Assembly: GCA_051530055.1 (NCBI GenBank)
Contig: CM121342.1
Span: 2,294,001-2,358,000, forward strand
From: Neoechinorhynchus agilis
Taxonomy: Eukaryota; Acanthocephala
DNA length: 64,000 bases
Direction: 5' to 3'
A program made the translations under genes and the position numbers. Positions within the stretch are counted from its first letter, which is position 1. The number at the start of each line of letters is the position of its first letter. Positions 23,262 through 36,384 of the stretch are shown piece after piece. The notes under the pieces are model-generated. The model did no database searches, had not been told where the DNA came from, and was given only the letters and a program-made list of their open reading frames with translations.

Positions 23262-24295
23262 TAAAAAATTATTTTAATTGAGAAGGCATGAAATCACTTA
23301 CACCGCCGCTCTGAATCAGCTGCCGTCCTGGTGTAACGGCCGAAAGGACGGATGTAGTGTTCCTTTGCAATGCACAGTCAGACTTATGTTTTGTAGGAGG
23401 AATGCTCCTGATCTCGGATCGCCAGTGATTCGCCACAGTCTCTTGGACGCCATATTCATCACTAAAACCTCGCATTTCGCAGCATTTAATTCAATGCAAA
23501 TTTCCACCGTCTCTTTCACGAGTGTCTCCAAATCGCGCAGTACTACGGAGGGGTTAGCTCCGATCGTGGCATCGTCAAGTTACCAGCCATTAAAAATGGA
23601 CTGGAGAGAGTGCGCGAAGGAATTGACTGCGAGATAGAAGGCTATTGGGCCCAGATGGTACTCTTGTTGAACTCCTCTTTCTGACCATAAAACGTGATTA
23701 TTGAACAACAAGGGAGTTGCAGTCCAATGAAGCATTAACGAAATAGCGAAATGCTTCTGGTGCGTGTTCTCCAACTACTTCAAGCAAATCTGCTCGGTGA
23801 ACTGAGTTGAATGCATTTCTGAAATCACATTTCAAGATCACGCACGGCTTTGAGTTTCCGGCGATGAACGTGCGAAGTTAATGAACAATCGCCTCTGCGC
23901 CACAAGGTCTACAGCAGCCTAACTGAGTATAGCGGAGCAGCATCCCTACATTTTCCGCGATCCTTTTATTTAAGAATTTTGCCGTTAAGCGGCTTAGAGT
24001 TGTTCCAATTGCAATGGGACACATCCCACCTTCCTTTTCTTGCGAGGGCACACAAAGCTGTGCCGAAAAATAACTCAATTGCTTTCGGAATCTACTCTCA
24101 CCCTACAAATTAATCGACTAGGCATGCCAATGCACCTTCAAGAGACTGAGAAGCGTCATCTGCTGAAAACGAAGTCATATCTTTTTGGTGTTTTTGCCGC
24201 AGCCCGTCAAGTTCGTGAGCTGATCCGTTGGCAAAAGAATAGATCGCCATCTTCAATTCCGATTTCGATGATAAAACATAAGGGTTTGAAATACA
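23262..24295 (-). mobile_element. LINE fragment: reverse transcriptase plus 3' end
   Basis: Minus-strand LINE of the same family. It has SFANGSAHELDGLRQKHQ, the GGMCPIAIG RT block, LFNNHVLWSERGVQQ, FYLAVNSFAHSLQSIF, ETVEICIELNAAKCEVLVM, then a jump to the element's 3' tail (DPRSGAFLLQNISLTVHC), so it is internally deleted. Its 3' terminus near 23262 is marked by 'tgaaatcac' and an AT-rich tail. Confidence 0.8.
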
Positions 24296-26960
24296 AGTGA
24301 CCGCCGTCACAGGGAAGTTTGGAACGAAGAGCTCGTAAAGTTTCTTTGTTATCTTTTGGCGAGACTGTATATTAATGATAAAAGACGGACTGCTACTCTG
24401 ACATCTCCGTCTGCGAGCTTCGAAGAAACGCGTCCATCCAGCGACCGATTTGAGTTTCGGCGGTAGTCAGGCGCTGGCACACTCCCTAAGTAGCTCGAAT
24501 GCTCTCGTAAAGCATTGAGTAAAACTTTCGTCAAAAGAACTTATTCGCTGTTTAATTTTTGTGGCCAGAGATCCCACTCTAAACCATTTTAAACTTACCG
24601 AGTCCAAGAATTTTATATGTATTTCAAAGAAATTGCCTAATGAAGGATAAAATGACGAGTTTAAACTGCACGCACAATGATTAAAGCTCTATTCACAAAA
24701 TAAACTGAGGATTTAAGGTAATCACAGGCGAAAATTCTAGTGAAAATTTAAAAGAAGTATAAGGCAATCACAAAAAGATCTTAAAACAAAACACAGTTCA
24801 TATTTTGATGAAAGATGATCAAATTTAAATTGATAGGTATCAAATTGACCACTTAAACCCTTAAAAATTAACAACCTGCGATACTTAGAAATTTCTTAGA
24901 CAATAATCATTAATAAGCTTCATTTTTCAGTGATATTTCATCCAATTTACAAAGACGCATCTCTAATTTAGGTTTTAGAGAAAGATATCAATTGTCACAA
25001 GAACCGAATATCAAAATGTTTAATGACGAATCTTAATCTCCGAAGGCACCTAAGAATCCTAAATTCTAAAAATTGACGAATGGTCGAAAAACCGAGCTAT
25101 TTCCGTCGTCGTCTTTACGCAAGAACATAAAACGAAAGCTTAAAGATCGTTAAAAATTCACCGATACGTACAAAATGATAACCAATAGACAAAATCCGAG
25201 AATCCGGTTTACTGATCCCAATCCGAAGGACCATATTCCACATTAAGAATTGTATTTTCTTTCGAACAGAAATCGGAAAGATCTAATGTCGGAAATCTTT
25301 GTAATCTCCAAAAAGTTGATTCTTAAATTTGATTGGTCAAATGGTTTCTTGTTATTCAGATTTGTGGATTTTGCTTGGCACTTTGGTTCCATGGCTCATT
25401 GATGGAAATTCATTAAAGTTTCTTTTCCTATGGATGGAGTATTTTGAAGGTTCGGTTTTTGTATCTAAGATCCGATTCTGAAGTGCAGAATCATGAAGGT
25501 TTGAAGTGAATTCTGAGTCCTATGTTCACCTTTTGTAAGAATCCATCGTTTTCTTCTATTTAAATTTTAAATTAATATAGAAGATAAATTAAAAAAGGGA
25601 TTCCGTTATCATCATCCAGGATAAAAAATATTTTATTTAATAGAAATATTTCGCGATTGATCAGATCAATTTACAATGACGGACGTGGCTATGCTTCCTC
25701 TTTCGAAATATCTCAATGAAATATTTTGAATCCGCCTGGCATCTACAACTCTATCTGCCCCAAGGATTTTTTCTTGATTTTAAGTGAGAAAATGCACAAT
25801 TAAACAATTATCATACGACTAAAACACTAGTTTAATCTGTTAATAACATGATTTTTATAGCTAAAATCTGGAATGTTTCGTAGATCCTAAATTTTACGAT
25901 TTACGACATTTTTGAACCGGTCAAACATCATCATCATAAACTGAAATCCCATGCGATCCATTTTGGCAAGGCACTCAATGTATGGATCGAAGCATTTGGC
26001 TATTTCGAGAACATGTTTATCCGGTAGATGCTTTGGCGGCTTTCCTATTTTCGTATATTTTTCGTATAGTTTATCCCTTGTTTTTAGAAGCTTAATGATT
26101 GTCTCCATCCTGATATCGTTGCAATAACATCCTTCGTTTAACTTTATCAGATTAAGAAGGTTTCCAAAAATCCCATTGAAATATCGGAGCACATCATCGC
26201 GAACTGGAACGTCCTCTACAGCCGTCGTATTTATTACACTTTGAAGGTACGAGGACGGATCTGTTGGCATTGTAGTCTTAGAATTTGCCCCTGGGGCTTC
26301 CTGGTTCGAATGCTTTTTTAAGTATTCCATTTTCAGTTCCGTTTTCAAAGCATTTTGGTTTGAGGCTCGACCACAAGTGACTGAGAATGCATAGAGCAGA
26401 AAAGAAAGGAGCACGGTGAAGATAAAATGATACATCAATAAATTCCTTGGTATAATGTTTTCTAGTATATAATTTGGAGATGTTAAATAGTTCGAAGATT
26501 GTGTACTAGCAACTAAAAGATATATTGACTATAAACAAACTTAGTTTCCTATGGCAAATATAATTTTGTAAACATCGAGTGAACGAAAATACACTGTGAA
26601 TAAATAAAATGTGGACCTAATTTGTTTAACAAAAATATTCGAATGAGGCATTTTGATTTTTAGAGCATAGTTTAAACTTTATCAATATTTTTAAAAATAC
26701 TCGAAGAGAATTTATCCAAAAAAATTCTTGTGACACAAAAACAGTTGATAATATTCTCTAATATTCATTTTACGGGCATTTGTTCAAACCCAGATATCTT
26801 AGTTTCAAAGGGATTTGATATCTCTTAGCATAATATCGAAAAAGCGTAAATAAAACGAAAGTAAAAAGTTTTCAAGATCAAAGCTATCTTTGCGCCCGAG
26901 CGGATTTTATGGTCCAAAAAAAGAATGCATAATAATCCCGCTAATATGATTTTCACTTTT
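23480..26960 (-). repeat. Composite repeat unit, copy B (inverted arm of palindrome)
   Basis: This is the reverse complement of 18.75-22.72 kb over almost its full length, but without the minisatellite: where copy A has that array, copy B passes directly from the 3' flank (about 24305) to the LINE fragment. The two arms flank a centre of about 750 bp holding the gene-less unit and LINE tail. Confidence 0.85.
25887..26435 (-). CDS. Small secreted four-cysteine protein, copy B
   Basis: An intronless 182-aa frame from ATG 26435 (MYHFIFTVLLSFLLYAFSV). A signal peptide of about 21 residues ends near VTCG, followed by a Lys/Asn/Ser-rich linker and a helical domain. The four mature cysteines form two pairs of close neighbours (GCYCNDIR and KCFDPYIEC), separated by a Lys-rich helix (LLKTRDKLYEKYTKIGK). 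There is no membrane anchor; the protein ends NVVNRKI. One or two possible N-glycosylation sites occur (NTT). Subtype 'MPT' near residue 55, shared with copies A and D. A TATA-like aattatatactag lies about 60 nt upstream. It is divergent from copy C. I do not recognise the family; a secreted effector or structural role is only a guess. Confidence 0.8.
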   Translation of the reverse strand: MYHFIFTVLLSFLLYAFSVTCGRASNQNALKTELKMEYLKKHSNQEAPGANSKTTMPTDPSSYLQSVINTTAVEDVPVRDDVLRYFNGIFGNLLNLIKLNEGCYCNDIRMETIIKLLKTRDKLYEKYTKIGKPPKHLPDKHVLEIAKCFDPYIECLAKMDRMGFQFMMMMFDRFKNVVNRKI

Positions 26961-28370
26961 GAGATTTCACATTTTGTTTATTAACAGTGTATTTTCGTTC
27001 ACTCGATGTTTACAGAATTATATTTGCCATAGGAAACTAAGTTTGTTTATAGTCAATATATCTTTTAGTTGCTAGTACACAATCTTCGAACTATTTAACA
27101 TCTCCAAATTATATACTAGAAAACATTATACCAAGGAATTTATTGATGTATCATTTTATCTTCACCGTGCTCCTTTCTTTTCTGCTCTATGCATTCTCAG
27201 TCACTTGTGGTCGAGCCTCAAACCAAAATGCTTTGAAAACGGAACTGAAAATGGAATACTTAAAAAAGCATTCGAACCAGGAAGCCCCAGGGGCAAATTC
27301 TAAAACTACAATGGCAACAGATCCGTCCTCGTACCTTCAAAGTGTAATAAATACGACGGCTGTAGAGGACGTTCCAGTTCGCGATGATGTGCTCCGATAT
27401 TTCAATGGGATTTTTGGAAACCTTCTTAATCTGATAAAGTTAAACGAAGGATGTTATTGCAACGATATCAGGATGGAGACAATCATTAAGCTTCTAAAAA
27501 CTAGGGATAAACTATACGAAAAATATACGAAAATAGGAAAGCCGCCAAAGCATCTACCGGATAAACATGTTCTCGAAATAGCCAAATGCTTCGATCCATA
27601 CATTGAGTGCCTTTCCAAAATGGATCGCATGGGATTTCAGTTTATGATGATGATGTTTGACCGGTTCAAAAATGTCGTAAATCGTAAAATTTAGGATTTA
27701 CGAAACATTCCAGATTTTAGCTATAAAAATCATGTTATTAACAGATTAAACTAGTGCTTTAGTCGTATGATAATTGTTTAATTGTGCATTTTCTCACTTA
27801 AAACTAAGAAAAAATCCCTGGGGCAGATAGAGTTACAGATGTTGTTATCATAATCACCCCCTCGGCGGTCTGAAAATATTTTATTGAGATATTTCGAAAG
27901 AGGAAGCATAGCTGCGTCAATCATTGTAAATTAATCTGATCAATCGCGAAATATTTCTATTAAATAAAATATTTTTTATCCTGGATGATAACGGCATCTC
28001 CTTTTTAACTTATCTCCTATATTAATTTAAAATTTCAGAGGCCGATTCGTATCCAAACGACCAATACAACTTCGTTCGTATAATTAATATCTGCGATTTG
28101 AAAGAAACACATATACTTCTCTCTGATGAAAATGTCTTAAATGTTGGCACGTTTATACATAGACGACAATTCTCAGAATCGATTTTTTTATATAAAGATT
28201 ATATACTGTATTTTATAAAGATGGTTAACAAATGAGTCTGAATCCGGGCAAAAGAACCAGACCGCTCAGAATTGCAGCAAAAATTGACTAAAATTTTGTT
28301 TAGAAAACTATGACCTTTTTCGATTGTTTAAAATGGCATATTTAATTTCGCTGCGAAGCGACGATCCTAC
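26961..28370 (+). repeat. Composite repeat unit, copy C, with class-2 3' flank
   Basis: Promoter-like segment, gene and a 3' flank that differs from A/B/D/F after about 27840 ('cggcatctcc', 'ggccgattcgtatcc'). 28092-28352 is an extra block of about 260 bp, shared only with copy E (47.65-47.88 kb) and absent from the gene-less unit at 23.17 kb, which therefore keeps the uninterrupted form. Confidence 0.75.
27146..27694 (+). CDS. Small secreted four-cysteine protein, copy C
   Basis: A complete 182-aa copy from ATG 27146, head to head with copy B across about 710 bp. It carries 'MAT' where A, B and D have 'MPT', and a private Ser for Ala (ECLSKMDRM). It keeps all four mature cysteines and the signal peptide of copy B, so it looks functional. 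Confidence 0.8.
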   Translation: MYHFIFTVLLSFLLYAFSVTCGRASNQNALKTELKMEYLKKHSNQEAPGANSKTTMATDPSSYLQSVINTTAVEDVPVRDDVLRYFNGIFGNLLNLIKLNEGCYCNDIRMETIIKLLKTRDKLYEKYTKIGKPPKHLPDKHVLEIAKCFDPYIECLSKMDRMGFQFMMMMFDRFKNVVNRKI

Positions 28371-29667
28371 TAAAATGTAATTATTGAGACATTTGCAATT
28401 TTTCATGGAAAATATGTAACAATCAGAATAAATCTGCAAAAATAGTAAAAAAAATTGTATAAAAATCTTTATTTTCGCAGGAAAATCTTTAAAACGAATT
28501 CCTTACTGCATTCTCGTACTTTACAAAGAAATAACTTCTGATGTTCAATTGCGAAATTTTTTGTGACATTTCTGGAAAAAGGAAAATTGGCAACAAATAA
28601 AGGAAATTACTAAGTCTTACGAATGCAATTTACCTGTACTTACAAAAATACTTGAAATCTGAGGTCTATCACTGAAAAATTGTAAGACGATCAACTGCCT
28701 TCAAGAACGACTTTACGTAAACAAAACCCCAAGAGAGAATAAAAACAAGGATTAAACTATAAAGTAAAATTATTTGATCGAAGTATTCGCGGCAAAATCT
28801 AGATTTTCCATTAGATGGAGTTTCTTAAACGAGGATAATATTCAAGATATGATTCAAAAATATCATTAAGAGGGGAATCCAAGTGTTTTCAAATCTTAAA
28901 TAATTGCAGTACCATGTTAAAACATGGGAAAATATGGCAAATGTTCTCAAGTAGACATACGCCTTTCATAGCAAATATTTTGGAAAATAGAATGAAGTGA
29001 AATTAGTTTCCCACCGCTAATGGCAGCGAATTCTGCAAAATAAGAGAACACAATGTACAAAAATTGCAAGCGAAGTTCTTTTAAAAGTAATTTATATAGA
29101 AATATTTTTTAAACATGTATGGTTTTCTTATGCTCGAAAGATAGGTTTCAACGACTCGAACATAAATCACATTACCGATCGTTTTATTTTGTACCAAAGC
29201 ACAATCGCAACTTTCATAAATTTTATTAAAGGCAAGCTAATTAATTACTTGTTAAATGACTTTAGCCAATAGGATCAAACTTTACGGGAATGGTAATGTT
29301 GAGGAAGCCTCAATGTAGAAAAAAATGGAATTCGCTATTATTTTAAATCTTGTTTATTTGGCAATTCAAAAAATTTTTAAAATTATGAAAAGTTCCTCCT
29401 ATCATCGTCTATTTCATTGTTGTGAATAAAATCGAGGCAGTTGTAAAGTAAAATATAAATGGCATAACCAGAAATCGCTGGCTCCAATTTCTTAGAAAAA
29501 TGTGGTAAATTATAATATAAATTTCGCGTAAACCAATTCAATTAATAAACGCATTCTTGAGGTTGTGGTATGGATTAAGTGCCAAAGAACTCGGAAGTTA
29601 AGAATTACCTAAGAATCCATTCTGAAAGCTGAATTTAAAATCACTGTAACGTTAATTCATTTTAACT
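28371..29667. other. AT-rich stretch without a gene
   Basis: No open frame of note and no recognisable element. The first part ('cgatcctactaaaatg...') continues the class-2 flank seen at 23.17-23.26 kb; the rest appears unique in the window. Confidence 0.5.
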
Positions 29668-29983
29668 CTAAACCATTTTAAACTTACCGAGTCCAAGAAT
29701 TTTATATGTATTTCAAAGAAATTGCCTAATGAAGGATAAAATGACGAGTTTAAACTGCAAGCACAATGATTAAAGCTCTATTCACAAAATAAACTGAGGA
29801 TTTAAGGTAATCACAGGCGAAAATTCTAGTGAAAATTTAAAAGAAGTATAAGGCAATCTCAAAAAGATCTTAAAACAAAACACAGTTCATATTTTGATGA
29901 AAGATGATCAAATTTAAATTGATAGGTATCAAATTGACCACTTAAACCCTTAAAAATTAACAACCTGCGATACTTAGAAATCT
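29668..29983 (-). repeat. Fragment of the unit's class-1 3' flank
   Basis: Near-identical to 24.58-24.90 kb ('ctaaaccattttaaactta...' to '...cgatacttagaaat'). It stops abruptly at 29983, where sequence related to the outer Ty3/gypsy fossil starts. Confidence 0.8.
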
Positions 29984-29999
29984 CCAAGAGTATCGTTGT

Positions 30000-32900
30000 G
30001 ATGTCATAGGGTGTTAGTTAGTCTTCCGTGCTTTGCTGAATTATTTAAACATGTTTTGAGGCGATGGTAGATTACTAATTGGTGACTCCGACGATGTTGA
30101 CCGTAGTTCAGCACCTGAAACAACTCGATAAAGCCACGTAAATGCTGTTTTGCCCAAACTTCCTCAGGTTTGGACACGAAAACCGCGAATTTGGTTTGTC
30201 CAAGCTGATGCTCAATTTGCTTTACGGAGCATAACACCGGACGAAACAAAGTATTATTATGTTACAGCATCACTCGGTCAAGACAGCTGTAAGAATTATC
30301 GATATTCTCGAAGCGCCACCAAAGTCTGATAAGTACTCCCAACTCAAACAGCGACTGCTAAAAGCCTACAGTTTATCTGAGAACGAAAGGGCTAATCGGA
30401 TCCTACACATAAAGGAACTTACAGGCGAAAAGCCTTCGGAATTAATGAATCAGATGCTAGCGTACCTCGAAAGCAACCCACCATGTTTCTCATTCCGGGA
30501 AATATCTTCGGAACCCACGCCCGAGGAGATCCGATCTATTCTTGTTCATTCAAAAATAACCGAACTTCGTGAGCTTGCACGCGCTGCCGACAACATTTGG
30601 CAAACAAGGCAACTTTTAGCGTCCTCAATTAAGAAAAAGATTGCGACCAAGCAAATCCCAGTAACAGTATCAGATTTATGTTATTTCCATCGTAAGTTTG
30701 GTGACATAGCCAGGAAATGTCGATCACTCTGTAAACGGTCCCAGGAGTTCAATTGGAAGGCGAATCCAAAAAACGCGTTGACCAATCATCCGTAGAGGCG
30801 ATGGTGATCGGTCCCTCTATCAACAACCTGTTCTTTATCAACGAATGTTTATCCGGGCGACGTTTCCTAATTGATACCGGTACCGAAGTCAACGCCCTTC
30901 CGGCTTCATCGCGCGATAAGAGAACCGGACACTGACGTGTATAGTTTTTATACGTTATCCGAATCTCTCAAAGACCTGTTAGAAATAACGGATGCATACG
31001 AGAGTCCGAAAGAGGCATTAAAGATCATGCCGAAGATAAAAAGGAAAGATCAATCAGACCCAGAAGTGTTGAAGGTTAGTACTTGGAGGCACAAAGGGCG
31101 GCAGATGGAGAGGAGCAACAGCGACGAACAAGGCAAGTCTGCGACAATATTCATCAAGGCCTGTCTACACTGTGACCGAAAGCACAATGATGTTTCGAGG
31201 TGCCGAGCCAAGACAATGATGTGCTACAAATGCAACAGAGTTGGTCATTTGTCACGTTGCTGTAAGACCTTTCGAATGGTTCAACAGATAATTGGACAGG
31301 ATTCGAGCGACGATGAAGCGATTGTGCGATGCATTAGAACCGTAAAGAGAAAAAAAAGCGGAAATTCGCGTGAAAATCAACGGGATCCTGATCTCTATGG
31401 AATTCGATACAGGAGCTGCTGAGTCCATCATTACCCGAAATATATGGGCGAAGCTGGGAAAGCCAAAATTAGGAGAAGCTCCTTCAATCAGAGCGTTTGG
31501 TGGCACAAAGATTGATACTCTTGGGTCATGCAATGTGCAGGTGACGCTAGCTAATCGAACGGAAACGCTCAACGTCATTGTGATCTCGGGCGTAGAAAGG
31601 CCAATCTTCGGATTACTTTGGATGCTCAAATTCGATTTAACGATTCCTGCAGCACGGATTGTTGATGTCCACAAAATACGAGAAACGAACGAAACGGAGG
31701 ATCTATCCGATGCGAAGAAAATCGAGGCTTTGATGAGGAACGAATTCGAGACGGTATTCGATGGAGAACCGGGGGCAGTAACAAATTTCGAAGTAAGCCT
31801 GTCGGCCATTAAGAACAAGAAGGTACGATGTGGAAGGCTAGAAGGGTGCCTTTCGCTCTCTATGAACCTCTAGAGAGAGTCGGAGCGATTGGTCTCGAAT
31901 GGTATTCTAATCTCAGTGGACGTGACAAAGCAGGATCTCAAGTGGGCGACGCCCATCGTAGTCGTACGAAAACCGAACGGGAAAGTAAGGGTCTGCGGAG
32001 ACTTTAGAGTCACGCTGAACAAATTTATGAAAGTAGATTCCTTACAAATACCCGCATTTGAGGAGGTGACCCAGAAGTTAGTCAAATCTAAATTCTATAG
32101 CACAATCGACCTCCGAGACGCATATCTCCAACTACCGATGGACAGTGAATCTAGTAAGATGCTCACGGTCGCAACCCCGATGGAGCACTTTAGATATACT
32201 CGATTGCCTCTGGGGATCTCCGCTGCACCTGCAATCTTCCAGAAATACATAAATGGCTTATTGCAAGATATCACAAATGCGGCTGCATATTTGGATGATA
32301 TTTTGGTTGCAACCGAAACGGCAGACGAACATTTAAAATGCTTTAGGAGCGTTTTCCATCGTTTATGTGTCGCAGGATTGAAGGTACATGGAGATAAATG
32401 CGTCTTCATGAGCCGGAAGATCCGGCATTTGGGGCATATGATTTCTGAAGACCAGATTATTCCTTTGGACGAAAAAACCTGAGCACTAACATGCGCTTCG
32501 CCTCAAAATAATCCAAGGGAACTAAGGGCGTACTTGGGATTGGCCAATTTTCTCGCTCGATATTACCCGAACTTCCAACAATATTGCGCTCCTCTGCACG
32601 AACTTACGAGAACGAGTGTCGAATAAAAATGGACCGCAATCGAAGAAGATGCGTTCAGGTGTCTACAAAAACAATTACGAAAACCCAGGGGATTGACACC
32701 GTTCGATCGAGCAAAAGAAATAGCTTTAACATATGATGACAGTGAAGTTGGTCTCGGAGCAGTCTTGATGCATAGAACCGAAGCAGGCGAATTCCTTCCG
32801 ATCTCATTCGCTTCGCGTGTACTCACCAAAGCTGAGAAAAATTACTTCCAGATTGAGAAGGAAGCCCTGGCTCTTGTTTACGGTGTCACAAAGTTTCACG

Positions 32901-35900
32901 ACTATCTGTATGGAATGACGTTCACACTCTTCTCAGATCACAAACCCTTGAAGTTCATCTTCGGCCGGGATCGAGTGTTGTCGAAAGTAGTAAACTCAAG
33001 AATTATCCGGTGGGCACTTCAGTTATCATGCTATGAGTACGAGATTGAATACATCCTGGAAGTCAGAATCACTACGCCTATATCTTGTCCAGGATGCCCA
33101 TGCTAAGTGAAGACGATTTGATGAATTCCACAGAAGGCGATGTTGGGAAGTGTTTCGATTGCCAAGCCAACCGACCCGAGGAACGAGAAATGCCGCTTTT
33201 CTCATGGGAACAGCCGAGGAACCCTGGAAAAGAATTCATATGGATTTTGCGGGGCCAATCAATGGGTTCGTGTATCTCATCGTGGTTGCGCGTGCTCAAA
33301 GTGGCCGGAAGTTTGGATGAGACCAACGTTTAGTTCAAAAAGCACTATCCAATGCCTGAGAGAAGCGTTCGCACGTTGGGGGTTACCGGAACGAATAGTT
33401 TCTGACAACGGGCCACAATTCGCGTCAATCGAATTCGCCGAGTTCTGCAGCAGAAACAAAATTGTTCACTGTCGAACATCGTTTTACCATCCTCGGACGA
33501 ATGGGCTAGCAGAGCGGTTCGTAGCGAAGTTGAATGGCAAAGCGGGTAAAGGGGAGGAGAGCTTGCAAAAGTTTTTGCTATCATACAGAAACTGCATTCA
33601 CTCGTTGACCGGAAAAGCGCCTTCACAGATGCTGCAGGGCAGACGACTCTCAACTCTATTCGATAATCTAAAACCGAATCCAGTCAAAACGGAATGAAGG
33701 AAGCGGGTAGAAGAGAGAAGACTTCACGATGCAAAGGCAAGGCAGTTTGAAGATTTCCAATTAGGTGGTTCAGTGTGGCATCGAGACAGACGAAATGAAC
33801 AGTGGGTTCCCGCAACCACTCTATTGAGGAATGGCCCTTTATCTTATCACGTGGACACAAGTTCGGGAATGAAGAAGGCTCACACGGATCAGCTGAGACT
33901 ACGAACGACCGAAGCACAAGACGATTTGTAAGGTCTAGATAACCAGTTGAGCGATTCAACCAAGAAAGACTCAGAACAATATGGATCGCTTAATGTCTCA
34001 ATCAAAAACGAACCTAAAACCGATGAGACTGAGAACAACCAGAAGGGCGAAGACGAGCGGGCGAACGAAGAATTTCATAGCAACGAAGCCACTAATGAAC
34101 CCGCGATTCGAGATCCAGAAACAGAGGCGAAGGAAATGTTTCACAAAACGATGTGACGTTGCACGTAATGGGTTAGGTGTTGGACGCTTTGCGTTAGGTG
34201 TTTTTGGAATATTTAAAACATGTCAGACACCAATCCAGATCACTGTCAGCAGCTAACGGTTCATCAATTCCGACATTCGGCAGTAAACTACTGCAATTGC
34301 ATCTGAGTGAAACCCAGACAGTTAAGCACCCTATCCAAGGCGCCGATTTCCAACGATATTCAGGTTTATTAGTTGACGTCAGGAATAAACAACTGTTCAA
34401 TGCCGAAAGGTTCGCAACAACACCATAAACTTCCCTTCCTGTATCGATCGAAGCCCTCCGTGTCGATTTCCTCGGATCGAAAAGCAACGAATTCAGTAAA
34501 ATTCTCGCAGAATTCTTCGATATAACGAGACCGACATTTTTCGGATGCTTCGACCAAATATGCAGTAGAAGATTTTATTGAGACACAAGGACCACCACTT
34601 CACACTAGGTCTCGTCGTCTACCACTCAATGATCCCGCTGTTACCAAGTCTGAGTTTAAGAACATGGAGGACCTTGGAATCATTAGACGCTCCAATAGCC
34701 AGTGGTCACCTTCGTTACATCTCGCACCCAAATCGAGTGGTGGATGGCGACCTTGCGGTGACTACCGGAGGTTGAACGATGTCACGATTCCAGGCAGATA
34801 CCAGATATCTAGGATACAAGATATTTTAGCCAAACTCGCTGGAGCAATGATCTTCTCAAAAGTCGACTTCGTCCGAAGGTATCATCAAATTCGAGTGGTA
34901 GAACAGGACGTCCCAAAAACTGTGATTATTACGCCTTTTGGCCTTTTTGAATTTCTTAGGATGCCGTTCGAGTTGAAAAATGATGCTAAAAAATTCCAAC
35001 GTTTGATGGATACTGTTTGCCCAGGTATGGATTTTGAGTTCGTTTACTTGGACGGTATAACTAATCGATCCGAACATACCAATCATCTACGAACATCGTT
35101 CAATCGACTTTCAGAATATGGACACGTTCTCAATCTGGTAGAGCAGGTCGATTTCCTGGGACACCGTGTCAATGGACAGGGTACAATACCATTGTCAGAA
35201 AAAAATGAACGTGATTCGCAGTTTCCCTCCTCCAACATCCACCAAAGCTTTGCAAAAATTTGTTGGTATGGTAAATTATTATCATCACTTTATCCCTCTG
35301 GCAGCCCGACCGATGCGTCCAATGTTTCAAGCACTTTCTGTTAAAACAGATCGACAAACTTTTTTTTGGACAGCTGATATTACTTCAGCACTCGAAAACA
35401 CCAACAGTGCTCTAGCAGAGGCAACGATGCTTGCACACCCAGTCAATGGTGCTGCAATATCTATCAGTACCGACGCATCCGAATTTGCTATTGGTGCTGT
35501 TCTACAGTAAAAGGTGTCAAGTCAATGGCAGGCTCTGGCATTCTTTAGCAAACAATTACGTAAACCCGAACAGCGTTACAGAATCTTCGATCGCGAACTT
35601 CTGGCGATATATTTCGCTGTCCGACATTTTCGATATTTCGTTGAAGGTCGACCATTTACGATATACACCGACCATCATTGACCTTTGATTTATGCGATGT
35701 CCAAAGTTTCAGATCCGAGGTCAGCTCGCCAACAGCGCCATTTAACTTACATATCTGAATTCACAACGAGTATCGAACACGTTAGCTGAAAAGAAAACCA
35801 AGTTGCTCACGCATTATCTCGCATACAATCTGATCAAAATATCCAGGCATATCGATCGGCAAATACCTCGTTACAGCTTAAAGAAATTCATTTCAGTGAT

Positions 35901-36030
35901 ACAGGACGAACCATCTTGTGCGATATATTGACTGGTCGTTGTAGACCATTGGTACAATCATCGTGGACGAAACGAGTTTTTGATTCTGTGCACCAACTGT
36001 CTCACCCCAGAATCAACGCGACTAGTAAAA
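30000..36030 (+). mobile_element. Ty3/gypsy LTR-retrotransposon fossil, CsRn1-like clade (outer element)
   Basis: A broken copy. Its parts lie on either side of a second element: gag and the start of the protease at 30.0-30.9 kb (FLIDTGTEVNALP), then the rest of the protease, reverse transcriptase and RNase H at 34.2-35.8 kb, and the start of integrase near 36.0 kb. No terminal repeats are visible and both ends are cut, the left in gag and the right in integrase. There are several disabling breaks besides the insertion. It is older than the element inside it. Confidence 0.75.
30920..34200 (+). mobile_element. Ty3/gypsy LTR-retrotransposon fossil, Mag clade (inner element)
   Basis: Inserted into the protease region of the outer element. 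In order it shows a CCHC zinc-knuckle pair, an aspartic protease (MEFDTGAAESI), reverse transcriptase with YLDD, RNase H and an integrase core, resembling the K02A2.6-type Mag elements known from nematodes. It is broken, with several disruptions, and no LTRs are evident at its ends. Boundaries are approximate because the target-site repeat was not resolved. Confidence 0.78.
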
Positions 36031-36384
36031 TGGATTAATGAAAGTAAACTGTGCATAAACAAAATGTGGACCTGATTTGTTTAACAAAAATATTCGAATG
36101 AGACATTTTGATCTCGAAGAGAATTTACCCAAAAATTCTTGTGACACAAAGACAGTTGATAATATTATCTAATATTCTTTTTACGGGCATTTGCTCAAAC
36201 CCAGATAATGTTAGTTTCAAAGGGATTTAATCTCTTGGCATAACTGCGAAAAAACGTAAATAAAACGAAAGCAAAAAGTTTTCAGGATCAAAGCTATCCT
36301 TGCGCCCGAGCGAATTTTACGGTGCAAAAATAGAATGTATAATAATCTCGCGAATATGATTTTCGCTTTTGAGATTTCACATTT

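Noticed and set aside
24040-24300. Plus-strand 86-codon frame
   Set aside because: It is antisense to the LINE RT sequence on the minus strand.
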